From: Oscillatoriaceae cyanobacterium M33_DOE_052
GTDB taxonomy: Bacteria; Cyanobacteriota; Cyanobacteriia; Cyanobacteriales; Laspinemataceae
Length of the DNA: 41,452 bases
Reading direction: 5' to 3'
Assembly: GCA_015296065.1 (NCBI GenBank)
Contig: DVDU01000040.1
Span: forward strand, 1 to 41,452
The translations under genes were made by a program, and so were the position numbers. Below, piece after piece: positions 7,616-18,300 of this stretch (the first letter of the stretch is position 1; each line of letters opens with the position of its first letter). The notes beneath the pieces are model-generated. The model was given only the letters and a program-made list of their open reading frames with translations, did no database searches and was not told the origin of the DNA.

Positions 7616-9046
7616 TTAACTGGGAGCGAGCTGGTTAATGGATGCCTCCATTTCGGCGGCGATTTTCGCTTGTTTCTCCGGGGAGTTGGTTTCTAAGTAA
7701 ACCCGAATTAGGGGCTCTGTACCGGAGGGACGTAATAACACCCAACTGCCATCTTCTAGATAGAGTTTGATGCCGTCTTTGCGTCCGAGTTCTTTAACTT
7801 TAATTCCCGCTACTTGTGAGGGGGGATTTTTGGGGAAATAGTCTAAAACGGCGGCTTTGTGGGCTTCGGTTAGGTGCAGGTCTAAACGCTGGTTGTATAG
7901 GGGGCCGTCGGCTTCTTTGATGGCTTCTTCTACCAGTTGGCTGAGGGGTTTGCCTTCATAGGCAACAGCTTCGGCCACGAGCATATCGGCGAGAATACCA
8001 TCTTTTTCGGGAATGTGACCGATGACGCTCAAACCGCCGGATTCTTCGCCGCCGATGAGTACGTCGGTTTCCCGCATTTTTTCGCCCACGTATTTGAAAC
8101 CCACCGCTGTTTCATACAGGGTTAAACCGTATTTGGCGGCGAAGTTGTCGAGGAGGTGGGTGGTGGCGACGGTACGAACGATCGCCCCAGTTTTGCCCTT
8201 ATTCTTGATCAAGTGGCGAGCCAACAGAAGTAAAATCGTGTTGGGAGTGAGGACATTGCCCTGCTCATCCACCACCCCAAAGCGATCGCTATCGCCATCA
8301 GTAGCCAAACCCAAATCAGCCCGATCGTCCTTCACCGCAGCAATTAAACCCTCGAGCTGTTCCCCCTTGGGTTCTGGCATTCCGCCACCAAACAGCACAT
8401 CTCGCCAGGTGTGGAAACTTTCAGTTTCGCAACCACAGTGCGCCAAAACCTCATCGAGATAACCCCGAGAAGTAGAATACAGAGCATCATACTTCACCTT
8501 CAGCTTCGCGCGGCGAATCGTTTCCACATCCAGCAGGGTGTAGATAAACTTGAGATACTCTGGTTTGGGGTCAAAAACCGAGATTTTATCGCTATTTTTC
8601 CCTGCTCCCGGAGCATCAGAAGCCCCGGGGATATTGGCGACAATGGTATCGGTAATTTCCGGGGTAGCCGGTCCGGCGTAGTCCGGGATATACTTAATGC
8701 CGCAGTATGGGGCCGGGTTGTGACTGGCAGTGAACATCAAAGCCCCGGCGGAGTTCAGGAGGCGGGCATTATAGGCAATTACCGGTGTGGGGCAATCTCT
8801 GTCAACAATCTTGACAGTCCAGCCTAAATCTGCTAGGATTTCCGCCGCCGTGCGGGCGAACTCGTCGGCGAGAAAGCGAGTATCATAAGCCACCAGTACC
8901 GGACGGTCTTTCCCATAAGCCGTCTCTAAATAGCTGGCGATCGCCCGAGTCACCTTGCGCACATTGGCGAACGTGAAATCCTTAGCAATAATACCGCGCC
9001 ATCCATCAGTACCAAACTGAATTTCCTGTGACGGAGCTACACTCAT
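7616..9046 (-). CDS. Phosphoglucomutase/phosphomannomutase family enzyme
   Basis: A 476-residue alpha-D-phosphohexomutase that interconverts hexose 1- and 6-phosphates, feeding glycogen or sugar-nucleotide synthesis. Domains appear in order. The N-terminal GTDGWRG motif is followed by the phosphoserine loop MFTASHNPAPYCG (the Ser is phosphorylated in the catalytic cycle) and the metal-binding loop LATDGDSDRFG. The sugar-specificity loop is IGGEESGG and the phosphate-binding loop is LRPSGTEPLIRVY near the C-terminus. All key motifs are intact. I start at ATG 9046 (MSVAPSQEI); an ATG at 9082 in frame would add 12 residues. Whether glucose or mannose phosphate is preferred cannot be read from the sequence. 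Confidence 0.93.
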   Translation of the reverse strand: MSVAPSQEIQFGTDGWRGIIAKDFTFANVRKVTRAIASYLETAYGKDRPVLVAYDTRFLADEFARTAAEILADLGWTVKIVDRDCPTPVIAYNARLLNSAGALMFTASHNPAPYCGIKYIPDYAGPATPEITDTIVANIPGASDAPGAGKNSDKISVFDPKPEYLKFIYTLLDVETIRRAKLKVKYDALYSTSRGYLDEVLAHCGCETESFHTWRDVLFGGGMPEPKGEQLEGLIAAVKDDRADLGLATDGDSDRFGVVDEQGNVLTPNTILLLLARHLIKNKGKTGAIVRTVATTHLLDNFAAKYGLTLYETAVGFKYVGEKMRETDVLIGGEESGGLSVIGHIPEKDGILADMLVAEAVAYEGKPLSQLVEEAIKEADGPLYNQRLDLHLTEAHKAAVLDYFPKNPPSQVAGIKVKELGRKDGIKLYLEDGSWVLLRPSGTEPLIRVYLETNSPEKQAKIAAEMEASINQLAPS

Positions 9047-9132
9047 AGAATCCCACTTCTTTTCTGAATTCTTCCCCCTCATAGTACAGGTGTGGGGGGT
9101 GTTCTGCGCCTAATCACAGTAATTTTGACCGA

Positions 9133-12100
9133 CTAAATAGCGGTTTTTCCCAAACAAGCGGTCAGCGCCGCCGCCAGGGATGATACATAAGGTTCTTTGA
9201 GGCATGACTCATGGCCTCCCGGAACATCAATCACCTGTAAACCGCCCCCAGCCAGGGGTCCCCAACCCAACAACGGGTCTAGTTTCCAAGCCACAGTATC
9301 ATAGCGAACAGCAGCCCGAAACAGCGTCACCACACCCGGATAAGGTTGCAACTTATAGGCTCGTGCAGCTTGATGGTTAGCCTGTTTGATCGGCAAATTG
9401 CGAATCTTGTGGGGCAACGCCACTCCCTGCTTTTGGTAATACTTGCCTTTGAGCCGCTTCCACGAATCATCAAGTTCATTTTGGGTAGCAGTGATTTTTT
9501 GCTGCAGCTTTTGGAGAAAATACGCCGGTCCATTTTCAGAAAACCCGTGCCAATGCAGCTTTAGGACTTCCTGGCGTGGTACTCGCCCCTTGGCTCCAGG
9601 GATAATAGCATCAAATAAACCCAGAAAAGCCACTTCATCCCCAGCGGCTTGGAGTTGCTGGGCGATTTCAAAAGCCACAAACCCGCCAAAAGAGTGCCCG
9701 ACGATAAAATAAGGGCCATCAGGCTGAACCGTTTTCATTTCCTGGATATACAAAGCCGCCATATCCTCAATTTTGCTTAAGATGGGCTGTTTCCCATCCA
9801 AGCCTTGAGCTTGTAAGCCATACACTGGTTGGTCACGGTCCAGATGTGCCAGCAGCTCTTTGTAAGAAAGTAGGTTGCCCCCCACGGCGTGAATGCAGAA
9901 TAAAGGTGGTTTTGTGCCCTTCGGCTGCATCACCACCAAAGATTTGGTGTCTAAATCTTGGTTGTCGCGGATATATGTGGCCAACTGCGCAATGGTGGGA
10001 GCTTGCAACAGAGTCGCCAAGATGAGATTTTTGCCGAATTCTTTCTCAATGCGGGCGAACAGTTCCACTGCGAGGAGGGAGTGACCCCCCAAATCAAAGA
10101 AACTATCCTGAATCCCAATTTGCTTGATGCCGAGAACTTGTTGCCAAATGGCTGCCAGCTTGGCCTCCAAATCATCGCGGGGAGCAACTACAGGAGTATT
10201 TGATTCGTGCAGATCTAACTGCGGCTCTGGAAGACCAAGACGGTTGAGCTTACCATTGGCGGTGAGGGGCATGGCTTCTAGGCGCATAAAAGCCGCTGGC
10301 ACCATATAATCTGGTAAATGCTCCTTCAAAAAAGCCCGCAGCTCGGAATTCACCGGTGTTTGGTTTGGAGCGGCCACATAATAAGCTGCTAAAAATCGCT
10401 CTCCCGCTGCGGTATCTCGGGCAGTTACTACCGCCTGCTTTACTGCGGGATGCTGGAGCAGAATGCTTTCAATTTCGCCAGTTTCCACCCGCATCCCGCG
10501 AATTTTCACTTGAAAGTCTGTCCGCCCGATAATTTCCAGACTGCCATCGGGCAAATAGCGCGCTAAGTCTCCAGTTTTATAGAGAATGGCGCCCGGGGTG
10601 TCGGGAGTGAAGGGGTTGGGGATATATTTTTCCTGAGTCAAGTCGGGACGGTTGAGATAACCGCGAGATAAACTGCAACCGCTCACATGGAGTTCGCCGA
10701 TCGCCCCGATCGGGACTGGTTGCAGTTCTGAATTGAGGATATAAGTTTGGCGGTAAGCCAAAGGACGACCCACAGAAACCGGCCCAGTAGTTTGAGCCAA
10801 ATCAGCCGGGATGGGGTAAGCCGTGTTACCAGTAGTTTCAGTTTGGCCGTAAATGTTGATAATTTGGGGTGGATGTTCCAAATGCTCGCGGAGGGTTTGG
10901 AGAAAATCTGCGGTGAGCAAACCACCAGAGAATAGAAGCAGACGCAATTTTAGGGGGAGGCGTTTATCGGTTCCGGGGTCAGAGATAGTATCGAGAGCGT
11001 GCAAGCCGTGAGCCCACACTGCCTGGAGACTATCACAAACCGTGACATTTTCCGCCTGCATCAGCTCAAACAGCTTGAGGGTATTTTTGCTTTGCTCCTG
11101 GGTAGCGAGGACTAATTTGGCGCCTCGGGTTAGAGGCGTTAGGAATTGGCGGATAGAAGAGGAGAAAGAAAAGGAGGCGGTGTGGAGGTAGATATCATCA
11201 GGACGAATTTGCAGGTGTTTATCGATGGACTGCACATAATGCCAAATATTGGAGCGGGGCATTTCTACGCCTTTGGGTTTACCGGTGGAGCCGGAGGTAT
11301 AAAGGATGTAGGCGAGATTGTCGCCGATCGCGGCACATGGGGGATTATCTTGGCTTTCTAGAGCGATGCTGTCCCATTGAGTATCAAGACAAATGGGGGA
11401 ATTATGGTAATGGGGTAGCTGACCGGTGAGTTTTTCCTGAGTTAGTAATATTGATAGTTGAGTGTCTTTTAAAATGATGCTGAGGCGGTCTTGGGGGTAG
11501 GTGGGGTCTAGGGGAACGCAGACACCACCGGCTTTGAGAATGGCTAATAAGGCGATGATGATGAGGGGCGATCGCTCCAGACAAACTCCCACTGGCACAT
11601 CTGGTCCTACCCCCAACTTTTGCAGGTAATGCGCCAGTTGGTTCACCTTCCCATTCAGTTGGCCATAAGTGATTTCCTCGCCACCACAAATCAGGGCGAT
11701 CGACCCTGGATTTGTGGCCGCTTGCGCCTCAAACTGCGCCGTAATCGACCCATCACCAGGATAATCAACCTTTAGCTGATTCCATTCCCCCAGCATTAAT
11801 TCCCGTTCCGCCGCCGTCAGCATCGGCAATTGATTTAAATTCAGTTCCGGGTCAGCCACCGCCGCCGCCAGCAGCGTCTGAAAATGCCCTGCCATTGCCT
11901 CAATGGTACTGTCATCAAATAAATCCCCATTATATGAAAAACAGCCTTGAACTCCTGCCGGTATTACCTGTATTTCTAAAGCCAAATCAAACAAATAAAT
12001 AGTTCTATTACCCGGTAATTCCTGCCATAAACTATCTAGCTTCACGCCAGCCAATTCAGACGGAAAGTGGGGATATTCATAATAGGCAAAATTTATCGGC

Positions 12101-12705
12101 AACGGGAGTCTGTCTCCCTGGGGGGCAATTATCTGGCTCAGTTGCTCAAAAGGCAAATTCTGATAGCGTGCAGCTTCTGTTACTCCCTGCGCCAATGTCT
12201 GGAGCAGCTCCCGAAAAGTAGGTACTACTTCTAAGTTAGTGCGGATAGGGAGGATATTTCCGACTCGCTCCGATAGAGCGGTGCCGCCAGCAGGCGACAC
12301 CATCTCTTCCCCATTTTCCTCAAACCATTCCGCCCCAGTAACGATGACTTCTTGGCCAGAATAACGGTAGAGCAGCGTATGGAAAGCCGCCAAAAAAATC
12401 GTCAATAAGTTGATATTTTCCGATTCGGCAAAATCTTTCATCTCCCGGTTTAGTGTTTCCGAGAAAATCAGCCTTTGTTTTCCTCTCAGCCCAGTTATGA
12501 CCGCAGGACGACGGCGAGCTACAGGCAAATCAATGTTGAGGGTGACACCTTCTAACTGCTGCTGCCAATAAGCCAGGGATGTGGCCGCTGCTTCTCCTTG
12601 TAGCCACTTGTCCTTACCGCTAGTTAAACTTTGTGTCTTGGACTCTGGATGAAGTTGCGATAACAACCCAGACTCCTTGCCCCGCAAAACATTTTTTTCC
12701 GCCAT
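9133..12705 (-). CDS. Single-module NRPS: half condensation domain, adenylation, PCP, thioesterase
   Basis: Residues are numbered from an in-frame TTG at 12726; I prefer the ATG at 12705, nine bases after GGAG. The order is: C-terminal half of a condensation domain (about 50-310, with YWQQQL, VGNILPIRTNLE and YQNLPFEQL but no HHxxxDG); adenylation domain (about 325-835, with YTSGSTGKPKG, YGQTETT, YKTGDLARYLPDGSLE and the A10 lysine in PLTANGKLNR); peptidyl carrier (DLGGHSLL, Ser883); and type I thioesterase (VGHSFGG, Ser1012). In the substrate pocket motif FSFSSSIRQF, a serine stands where alpha-amino-acid-activating domains carry the carboxylate-loop Asp235. The module can load and release a product but cannot catalyse standard condensation. 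No other NRPS, PKS or phosphopantetheinyl transferase gene lies nearby. The product is unknown. Confidence 0.93.
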   Translation of the reverse strand: MAEKNVLRGKESGLLSQLHPESKTQSLTSGKDKWLQGEAAATSLAYWQQQLEGVTLNIDLPVARRRPAVITGLRGKQRLIFSETLNREMKDFAESENINLLTIFLAAFHTLLYRYSGQEVIVTGAEWFEENGEEMVSPAGGTALSERVGNILPIRTNLEVVPTFRELLQTLAQGVTEAARYQNLPFEQLSQIIAPQGDRLPLPINFAYYEYPHFPSELAGVKLDSLWQELPGNRTIYLFDLALEIQVIPAGVQGCFSYNGDLFDDSTIEAMAGHFQTLLAAAVADPELNLNQLPMLTAAERELMLGEWNQLKVDYPGDGSITAQFEAQAATNPGSIALICGGEEITYGQLNGKVNQLAHYLQKLGVGPDVPVGVCLERSPLIIIALLAILKAGGVCVPLDPTYPQDRLSIILKDTQLSILLTQEKLTGQLPHYHNSPICLDTQWDSIALESQDNPPCAAIGDNLAYILYTSGSTGKPKGVEMPRSNIWHYVQSIDKHLQIRPDDIYLHTASFSFSSSIRQFLTPLTRGAKLVLATQEQSKNTLKLFELMQAENVTVCDSLQAVWAHGLHALDTISDPGTDKRLPLKLRLLLFSGGLLTADFLQTLREHLEHPPQIINIYGQTETTGNTAYPIPADLAQTTGPVSVGRPLAYRQTYILNSELQPVPIGAIGELHVSGCSLSRGYLNRPDLTQEKYIPNPFTPDTPGAILYKTGDLARYLPDGSLEIIGRTDFQVKIRGMRVETGEIESILLQHPAVKQAVVTARDTAAGERFLAAYYVAAPNQTPVNSELRAFLKEHLPDYMVPAAFMRLEAMPLTANGKLNRLGLPEPQLDLHESNTPVVAPRDDLEAKLAAIWQQVLGIKQIGIQDSFFDLGGHSLLAVELFARIEKEFGKNLILATLLQAPTIAQLATYIRDNQDLDTKSLVVMQPKGTKPPLFCIHAVGGNLLSYKELLAHLDRDQPVYGLQAQGLDGKQPILSKIEDMAALYIQEMKTVQPDGPYFIVGHSFGGFVAFEIAQQLQAAGDEVAFLGLFDAIIPGAKGRVPRQEVLKLHWHGFSENGPAYFLQKLQQKITATQNELDDSWKRLKGKYYQKQGVALPHKIRNLPIKQANHQAARAYKLQPYPGVVTLFRAAVRYDTVAWKLDPLLGWGPLAGGGLQVIDVPGGHESCLKEPYVSSLAAALTACLGKTAI

Positions 12706-12925
12706 AGCTTTCATCTCCAGATTCAAAATGCACTAAAAAACCACCACAGCCATATTGTTACGATACCCTGATTTTTCCTCCTGAGCTTCAACGTTTAATC
12801 AATGGCTTAAATTGAAGATTAAATATTTTTTTCATCCCACAGCCATGATATTCTGATGTCCTCTGACTGTCTAATAGTGCTTTGATGTCATTGGCTCCCC
12901 AAAGGGAAATCAGATCTGCCTCTGA

Positions 12926-14008
<1,083 letters not shown>

Positions 14009-14093
14009 CTATGGGGAAGGGGAAATTATCATTATCCAAAATACCGTTAAAATTGGGGATAATTTCGATGCCACTGCTGTTCTCGCTACCCCG

Positions 14094-14123
14094 GTAGGGT
14101 GGGCAGTACCCTGCCCACCCTAC
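14094..14123. repeat. Perfect 13-bp stem hairpin in the divergent promoter region
   Basis: GTAGGGTGGGCAG (14094-14106), loop TACC, then CTGCCCACCCTAC (14111-14123). It sits between the divergent tocopherol cyclase and SH3-like genes, ending 11 bases before the latter's AAAGGAG site, so it would lie in that gene's leader if transcription starts upstream. A related GGTGGGCA palindrome lies at about 5840. Confidence 0.85.
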
Positions 14124-14149
14124 AATCTCAAATAAAGGAGATGACAAAC

Positions 14150-14857
14150 ATGGATAAAATCAGATTACTGGTAACTGCCATTACCGCCATTACTACAGCT
14201 AGTTTAACTTTCGCCGCCACGGCGGCGGAACCTCGACCGGACGATCGGGGCAATTACCGCATGACGGGGGGCTGGACCAGATGGGAGGTGATGCCCGACC
14301 CCGTAGGTCTCAACTGCCGCAAAGGTCCGGGCACCGAGTTTGACCTGGTAGCCGCTTTTGATGGCAAAACCATTCTCACTGTGAGCCCCGATTATGCACC
14401 ATTAATTCAAAATGACCCTCGGGGAAATCCTTGGTTAGTGGTAAAAGTTAGAAATACTAACTGTTTTGTCCGGGCTAATTCTGCTTTCATCAGACCTGCT
14501 GCTGAGACTGCCAGTGCCGCCCCCGCCGCCGCCCCCGCCGCCGCCCCCGCCGCCGCTCCTCAAGCTACGGCTACCATGCCCCAACCCACAGAAGCGGGAA
14601 ATTATATTAATATTGGGTCTTGGTCAAAGTGGCAAGTCACAAATCTGCAAAACGGCTTAAATTGTCGCCAAGGTCCGGGAGTAGAGTTTCCCGTAGTAGC
14701 GGCTTATGATGCGGGAACGGTGATGAATCTTAGTGGCGATCGAACTCCGGCGGTGCAAAACGACACCATCCAAAAACCCTGGTTAGCCGTCAAAGTGGGC
14801 AATGATAACACCTGTTTTGTCCGCTCCCACCGCGTCTTTATCAAACCCATCCAATAA
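14150..14857 (+). CDS. Secreted protein with two SH3b-like domains
   Basis: A 235-residue exported protein. The ATG at 14150 follows AAAGGAG (14134-14140) by nine bases. A signal peptide (about residues 1-25, ending TFAATAAEP) is followed by two copies of the same roughly 85-residue domain: each has a W.RWEV/WSKWQV entry, a LNCR(K/Q)GPG.EF..VAA.D core, PWL(V/A)VKV and a cysteine before FVR. A linker of repeated AAP units joins them, which is strongly compositionally biased. The LNCR-GPG signature is typical of bacterial SH3 (SH3b) domains that bind peptides or the cell wall. The paired cysteines in each domain may form disulfides in the periplasm. The ligand is unknown. Confidence 0.88.
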   Translation: MDKIRLLVTAITAITTASLTFAATAAEPRPDDRGNYRMTGGWTRWEVMPDPVGLNCRKGPGTEFDLVAAFDGKTILTVSPDYAPLIQNDPRGNPWLVVKVRNTNCFVRANSAFIRPAAETASAAPAAAPAAAPAAAPQATATMPQPTEAGNYINIGSWSKWQVTNLQNGLNCRQGPGVEFPVVAAYDAGTVMNLSGDRTPAVQNDTIQKPWLAVKVGNDNTCFVRSHRVFIKPIQ

Positions 14858-14877
14858 AGCCTAAATTTGACAACAAA

Positions 14878-14916
14878 AAAGTTAGGGAAAAGCCCGGTGC
14901 TTCCCTAACTTTATTT
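14878..14916 (+). terminator. Rho-independent terminator after the SH3-like gene
   Basis: A 12-bp perfect stem, AAAGTTAGGGAA (14878-14889) paired with TTCCCTAACTTT (14901-14912), has an 11-base loop and is followed by ATTTAT. It begins 21 bases after the stop codon. Confidence 0.85.
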
Positions 14917-15091
14917 ATCTAATGGTCAGCCAGAAGTAACCTAACCTTTAGACGGGTAGTTCTTGCTTAAGGATAGCGATGACCCTGATTGTTACAGACA
15001 AAAATCAGGATGGTAGTCAGTAATAACTCTATCGAGTGTAGGCGGGAACCTGCCTACAATTCAATTATTACCCACCCCAGACGGCTTCCGC

Positions 15092-15122
15092 AAGTGGGCT
15101 TTTGCAATAACCCACTTTTTCT
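15092..15122 (+). terminator. Second terminator-like hairpin
   Basis: AAGTGGG (15092-15098) pairs with CCCACTT (15111-15117) around a 12-base loop, followed by TTTCTC. It may be a back-up terminator for the SH3-like gene or part of the local repeats. Confidence 0.5.
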
Positions 15123-15130
15123 CTGTCCCT

Positions 15131-15372
15131 GGTTCGTAGTAGGGCTTTAGCCCTCCTCTGTTCGTAGTTGGGCTTCAGCCCTCCTCTGTTCGTAGTTGGG
15201 CTTCAGCCCTCCTCTGTTCGTAGTTGGGCTTCAGCCCTCCTCTGTTCGTAGTTGGGCTTCAGCCCAAGTTGGTTTGGAATTAACAAAGAGGGCTAAAGCC
15301 CTACTACAAACCCGGAAAGAGGGCTAAAGCCCTACTACAAACCCGGAAAGAGGGCTGAAGGAGGGTGCTACA
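15131..15372. repeat. Inverted tandem array with GGGCTTCAGCCC cores
   Basis: The left half has five head-to-tail copies of a 28-base unit; four (15157-15265) are identical apart from the clipped last copy, and the first is diverged. Each carries the palindrome GGGCTTCAGCCC and the sequence GTTCGTAGT. A 22-base non-repeated spacer follows, then about three 31-base units in the opposite orientation (starting at 15288, 15319 and 15350) with GGGCTAAAGCCC cores and TACTACAAACCCGG. The two halves are mutually complementary and could fold into one long hairpin. The units touch directly, so this is not CRISPR. It begins just downstream of the TPR-CHAT stop codon. Confidence 0.9.
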
Positions 15373-15392
15373 AACCTATGTAGTCCCAAAAA

Positions 15393-18300
15393 TCACCGCC
15401 ATTCGCCCTGAAAGCCAAAGGCAGCCCAGAAATAAGGCAGGTCCCATTCCCGTGATTGCAGCATTTCCAACTGGGCGGCCCGTAAAGCAGCCGCAGGCCG
15501 CATTTTGTTTTGCAGCATTTCCCGGTAGAATTTGGACATCAACGCGGCAGTGGCGGCATCATCCACACTCCACAAGCTGGCCACGAGGCGTGGGGTTCCG
15601 GCATACATAAATCCCCGCGTCAGCCCGGAAATTCCTTCTCCTTTAACTATCTCACCTAAGCCAGTTTGACAGGCACTCAACACCACCAGGTCAGCGGCGA
15701 GATTGAGGTTATAGATATCGTGGAGGCGTAAAAATCCATCCACGGGCTGCCCCTTTTCATCAACTAAGGACATGACTAAGCCTGATAATTGAGGATTTTG
15801 GGCGTTAAAAAAGCCGTGGGTGGCAAAGTGGATAATTTGATAATTCGCCATTTGCTCGCTAGTGGCTGTTTGGCGGTTGGCAGCAAAATCAAAGGCCGAG
15901 AAATCATTGGCTTCTGGTACTAAAGTGAGAAGCGTCTGGGCTTCGCTGCGGGTGTTGGGTAGGCGTGCGAGTTCGCCGGTAATGCCTACATCTCTGGCAG
16001 CATTATTGATGATTGGGGTGAGTAAAGTGGTGTTGGTAGTATCGCCGTTACTCTGTGCTTGCACGCGGGGGTCACTGGGAGCAAAAACGGGGTCAGCTAA
16101 GACGGCGAGGGTTTTGGGTGCTGGGGGACGCTGACTCGTTTCTTGGCGCAAAATCGCTAATGTGGAAGCGGAAGGGAGGTTGATGATTTCATGTTTGACG
16201 ATGAGGGGTTCGCCGTTATTTCCGGGGAGGGAAAGGGCGGCAAAGGGGATATAGTGCAGGTCACGATCGCTCACAATCACTAACCGTTTTTCTCCCAACT
16301 TATCCGCCACCGGACTTAAAATTAACTCACTCAGCTTTTGCGCCGCTTCTAAAGCCCTTGCCTTTCTAATCCTGAGAGCCGGGGAAATAATTGCATCCCG
16401 AAAACTTAGCGTCGCCGTCTCAATTTCCTTTCTTGCTGGCAGTTCATAGCTAGTAATTTCCGTTTTAGATACTGCCCACAAATAACTGCGAGTTTCCCCC
16501 AAAGAATATTGTAGTAACAGGGTATTCTCATCTAACAGCGCCTGCATTTGCGCTAGAGTCAGCGGTTGTGGCTGCGTCAGAGCTGCATAACGGGGACTGG
16601 TTGTCCTGATATCAGCGCGAACGCCATCTAATTCTCGTAAAAGTTGGTCTAATTGTTGTTGAATCGCATTAGCTTGCTCTGGGGTATGTTCTGCTGAGAG
16701 TATTTCTACCTGTCGCTGTGCTGCTGTGTTCACTTTCTCTTGTAAAGAGATTTCCTGTAGCCGCAATTTTGGGTCAACTCCAGAACGAATATCCGCATTA
16801 GCTTCCGTGAGTAGTTCTAGGAGGGTGCGAGCGCGAGACCTTTCACTGACTTGCAGAGCTTTACTATCATATCCCGCCTGGGGCTGTTGGCGGTGCAACT
16901 GCATCAGCATATCGATGTAAAGTTCATAGTAATTATATTTCTCGGCGAAAAAGGACGATCGCAGTTCCGAGCTATCCACTTTCTGGCGCAAGTCTTCGAT
17001 AATAGTGATAGCTTCTTCAATATAAGTTATCCCCTCCTGGAGTTTTCCTTGAGCGCGAGCCACCCCCGCCAGATTATACAACGTAGTCGCCGTAGCATCT
17101 CTGTCCCCCGTCTGGCGAGCTAGGGGTAGAGATTGCTGGTAGTAGTCGAGAGCAGCGGCAAAATCTTGTAACTTAAAGTAAATTACACCAATGCCCCCCA
17201 GAGTAATGCTCTCGCCGCGTTTATTGCCCACTTCCCGCTCTAAAACCAAGGCTTGATTGAGGTATTCTAGTGCTTGTTGATTATCGCCTAAGTCTGAGTA
17301 AAGCAGACCAATGTTACTCAGGCTCAGGGCCACGCCTTCTTTATAACCTATCTCCCGGTACAGGGGTAAAGCGCGGTTGTAGTATTCTAGAGCTTTTTGC
17401 TTATCTCCCAAATAGTTATAGACGTAACCGATATTGTTTATTGTGCTAGCTTCCCTGACTTTATCCCCTAATTTTTGTAACACAGCCAGAGATTGGGTAT
17501 AGTAGTCTAGGGCAGTTTTTTTATCCCCTAAATCATCATACACTGCCCCCATATTGTTGATAATCGAAGCTAAACTGCTTTGATCCCCTAGTTCGCGGAG
17601 GATATTGGCGGCTTGGTTGTAGTAGTCTAGGGCAGTTTGTTTTTCGCCGATCGTACTCTTTACCGAGCCGATATTGCTGAGGGTGAAGGCTTCAAACTGC
17701 CGATTTCCTAGGTCTCGCAACAGAGATAAAGATTGCTCGTAATGGTTGAGGGCGGCTTGCCAATCGCCGCTACTTTCATAGACTCTACCCAGATTATTCA
17801 GAATAGTAGCGGCGGCGGCTTGATTCCCGATTTCCTGTTGAATACTCAGGGCTTGATTATAGTATTCTATCGCCGTTTGTTTTTCTCCTAAATCAGAATA
17901 AACTTTGCCGATATTGCTAAGAACAAGAGATTCTTCTCCTTTATCCCCCAGTTGCCGCCGCAGGGTAAGAGCTTGGTTATAGTATTCTAGGGCGCTTTGC
18001 TTTTCTCCTAATTGATCTTTGATTCTCCCCATACCCAGGAGGCTGAGAGCTGCGCCTCCCAAATTGCCGATTTCCTGGTGGAGGGCTAGAGCTTGGTTGT
18101 AGGATTCTAAGGCAGCGGGAAAGTCTCTCGACCTCAATTGTAAGAAGCCAATAGTATTGAGGGTGTCCGCCAGAACTGGTTTATCCTCCTCCTCATGGAA
18201 CAAGGGGACGGATTGGCTGTAATAGTCGAGGGCTTTTTGGCTGTCTCCTTGCTCTTCGTACAGTCGGGCAATTTTGTTTAAGGTGAAGGCGACGCCGGTT

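Larger units (their letters stand above)
14917..15392. other. Repeat-rich gap between convergent genes
   Basis: No gene is supported. It holds a GTAGGCGGGAACCTGCCTAC hairpin (about 15038-15057), a second terminator-like hairpin (15092-15122), and the inverted tandem array at 15131-15372. The flanking genes converge on it. Confidence 0.7.

Noticed and set aside
8022-8462. 146-codon plus-strand open frame over the phosphohexomutase
   Set aside because: Antisense to intact catalytic motifs with no recognisable protein character.
15131-15372. CRISPR array
   Set aside because: Repeat units abut with no spacers, are palindromic, and reverse orientation half way; there are no cas genes in the window.
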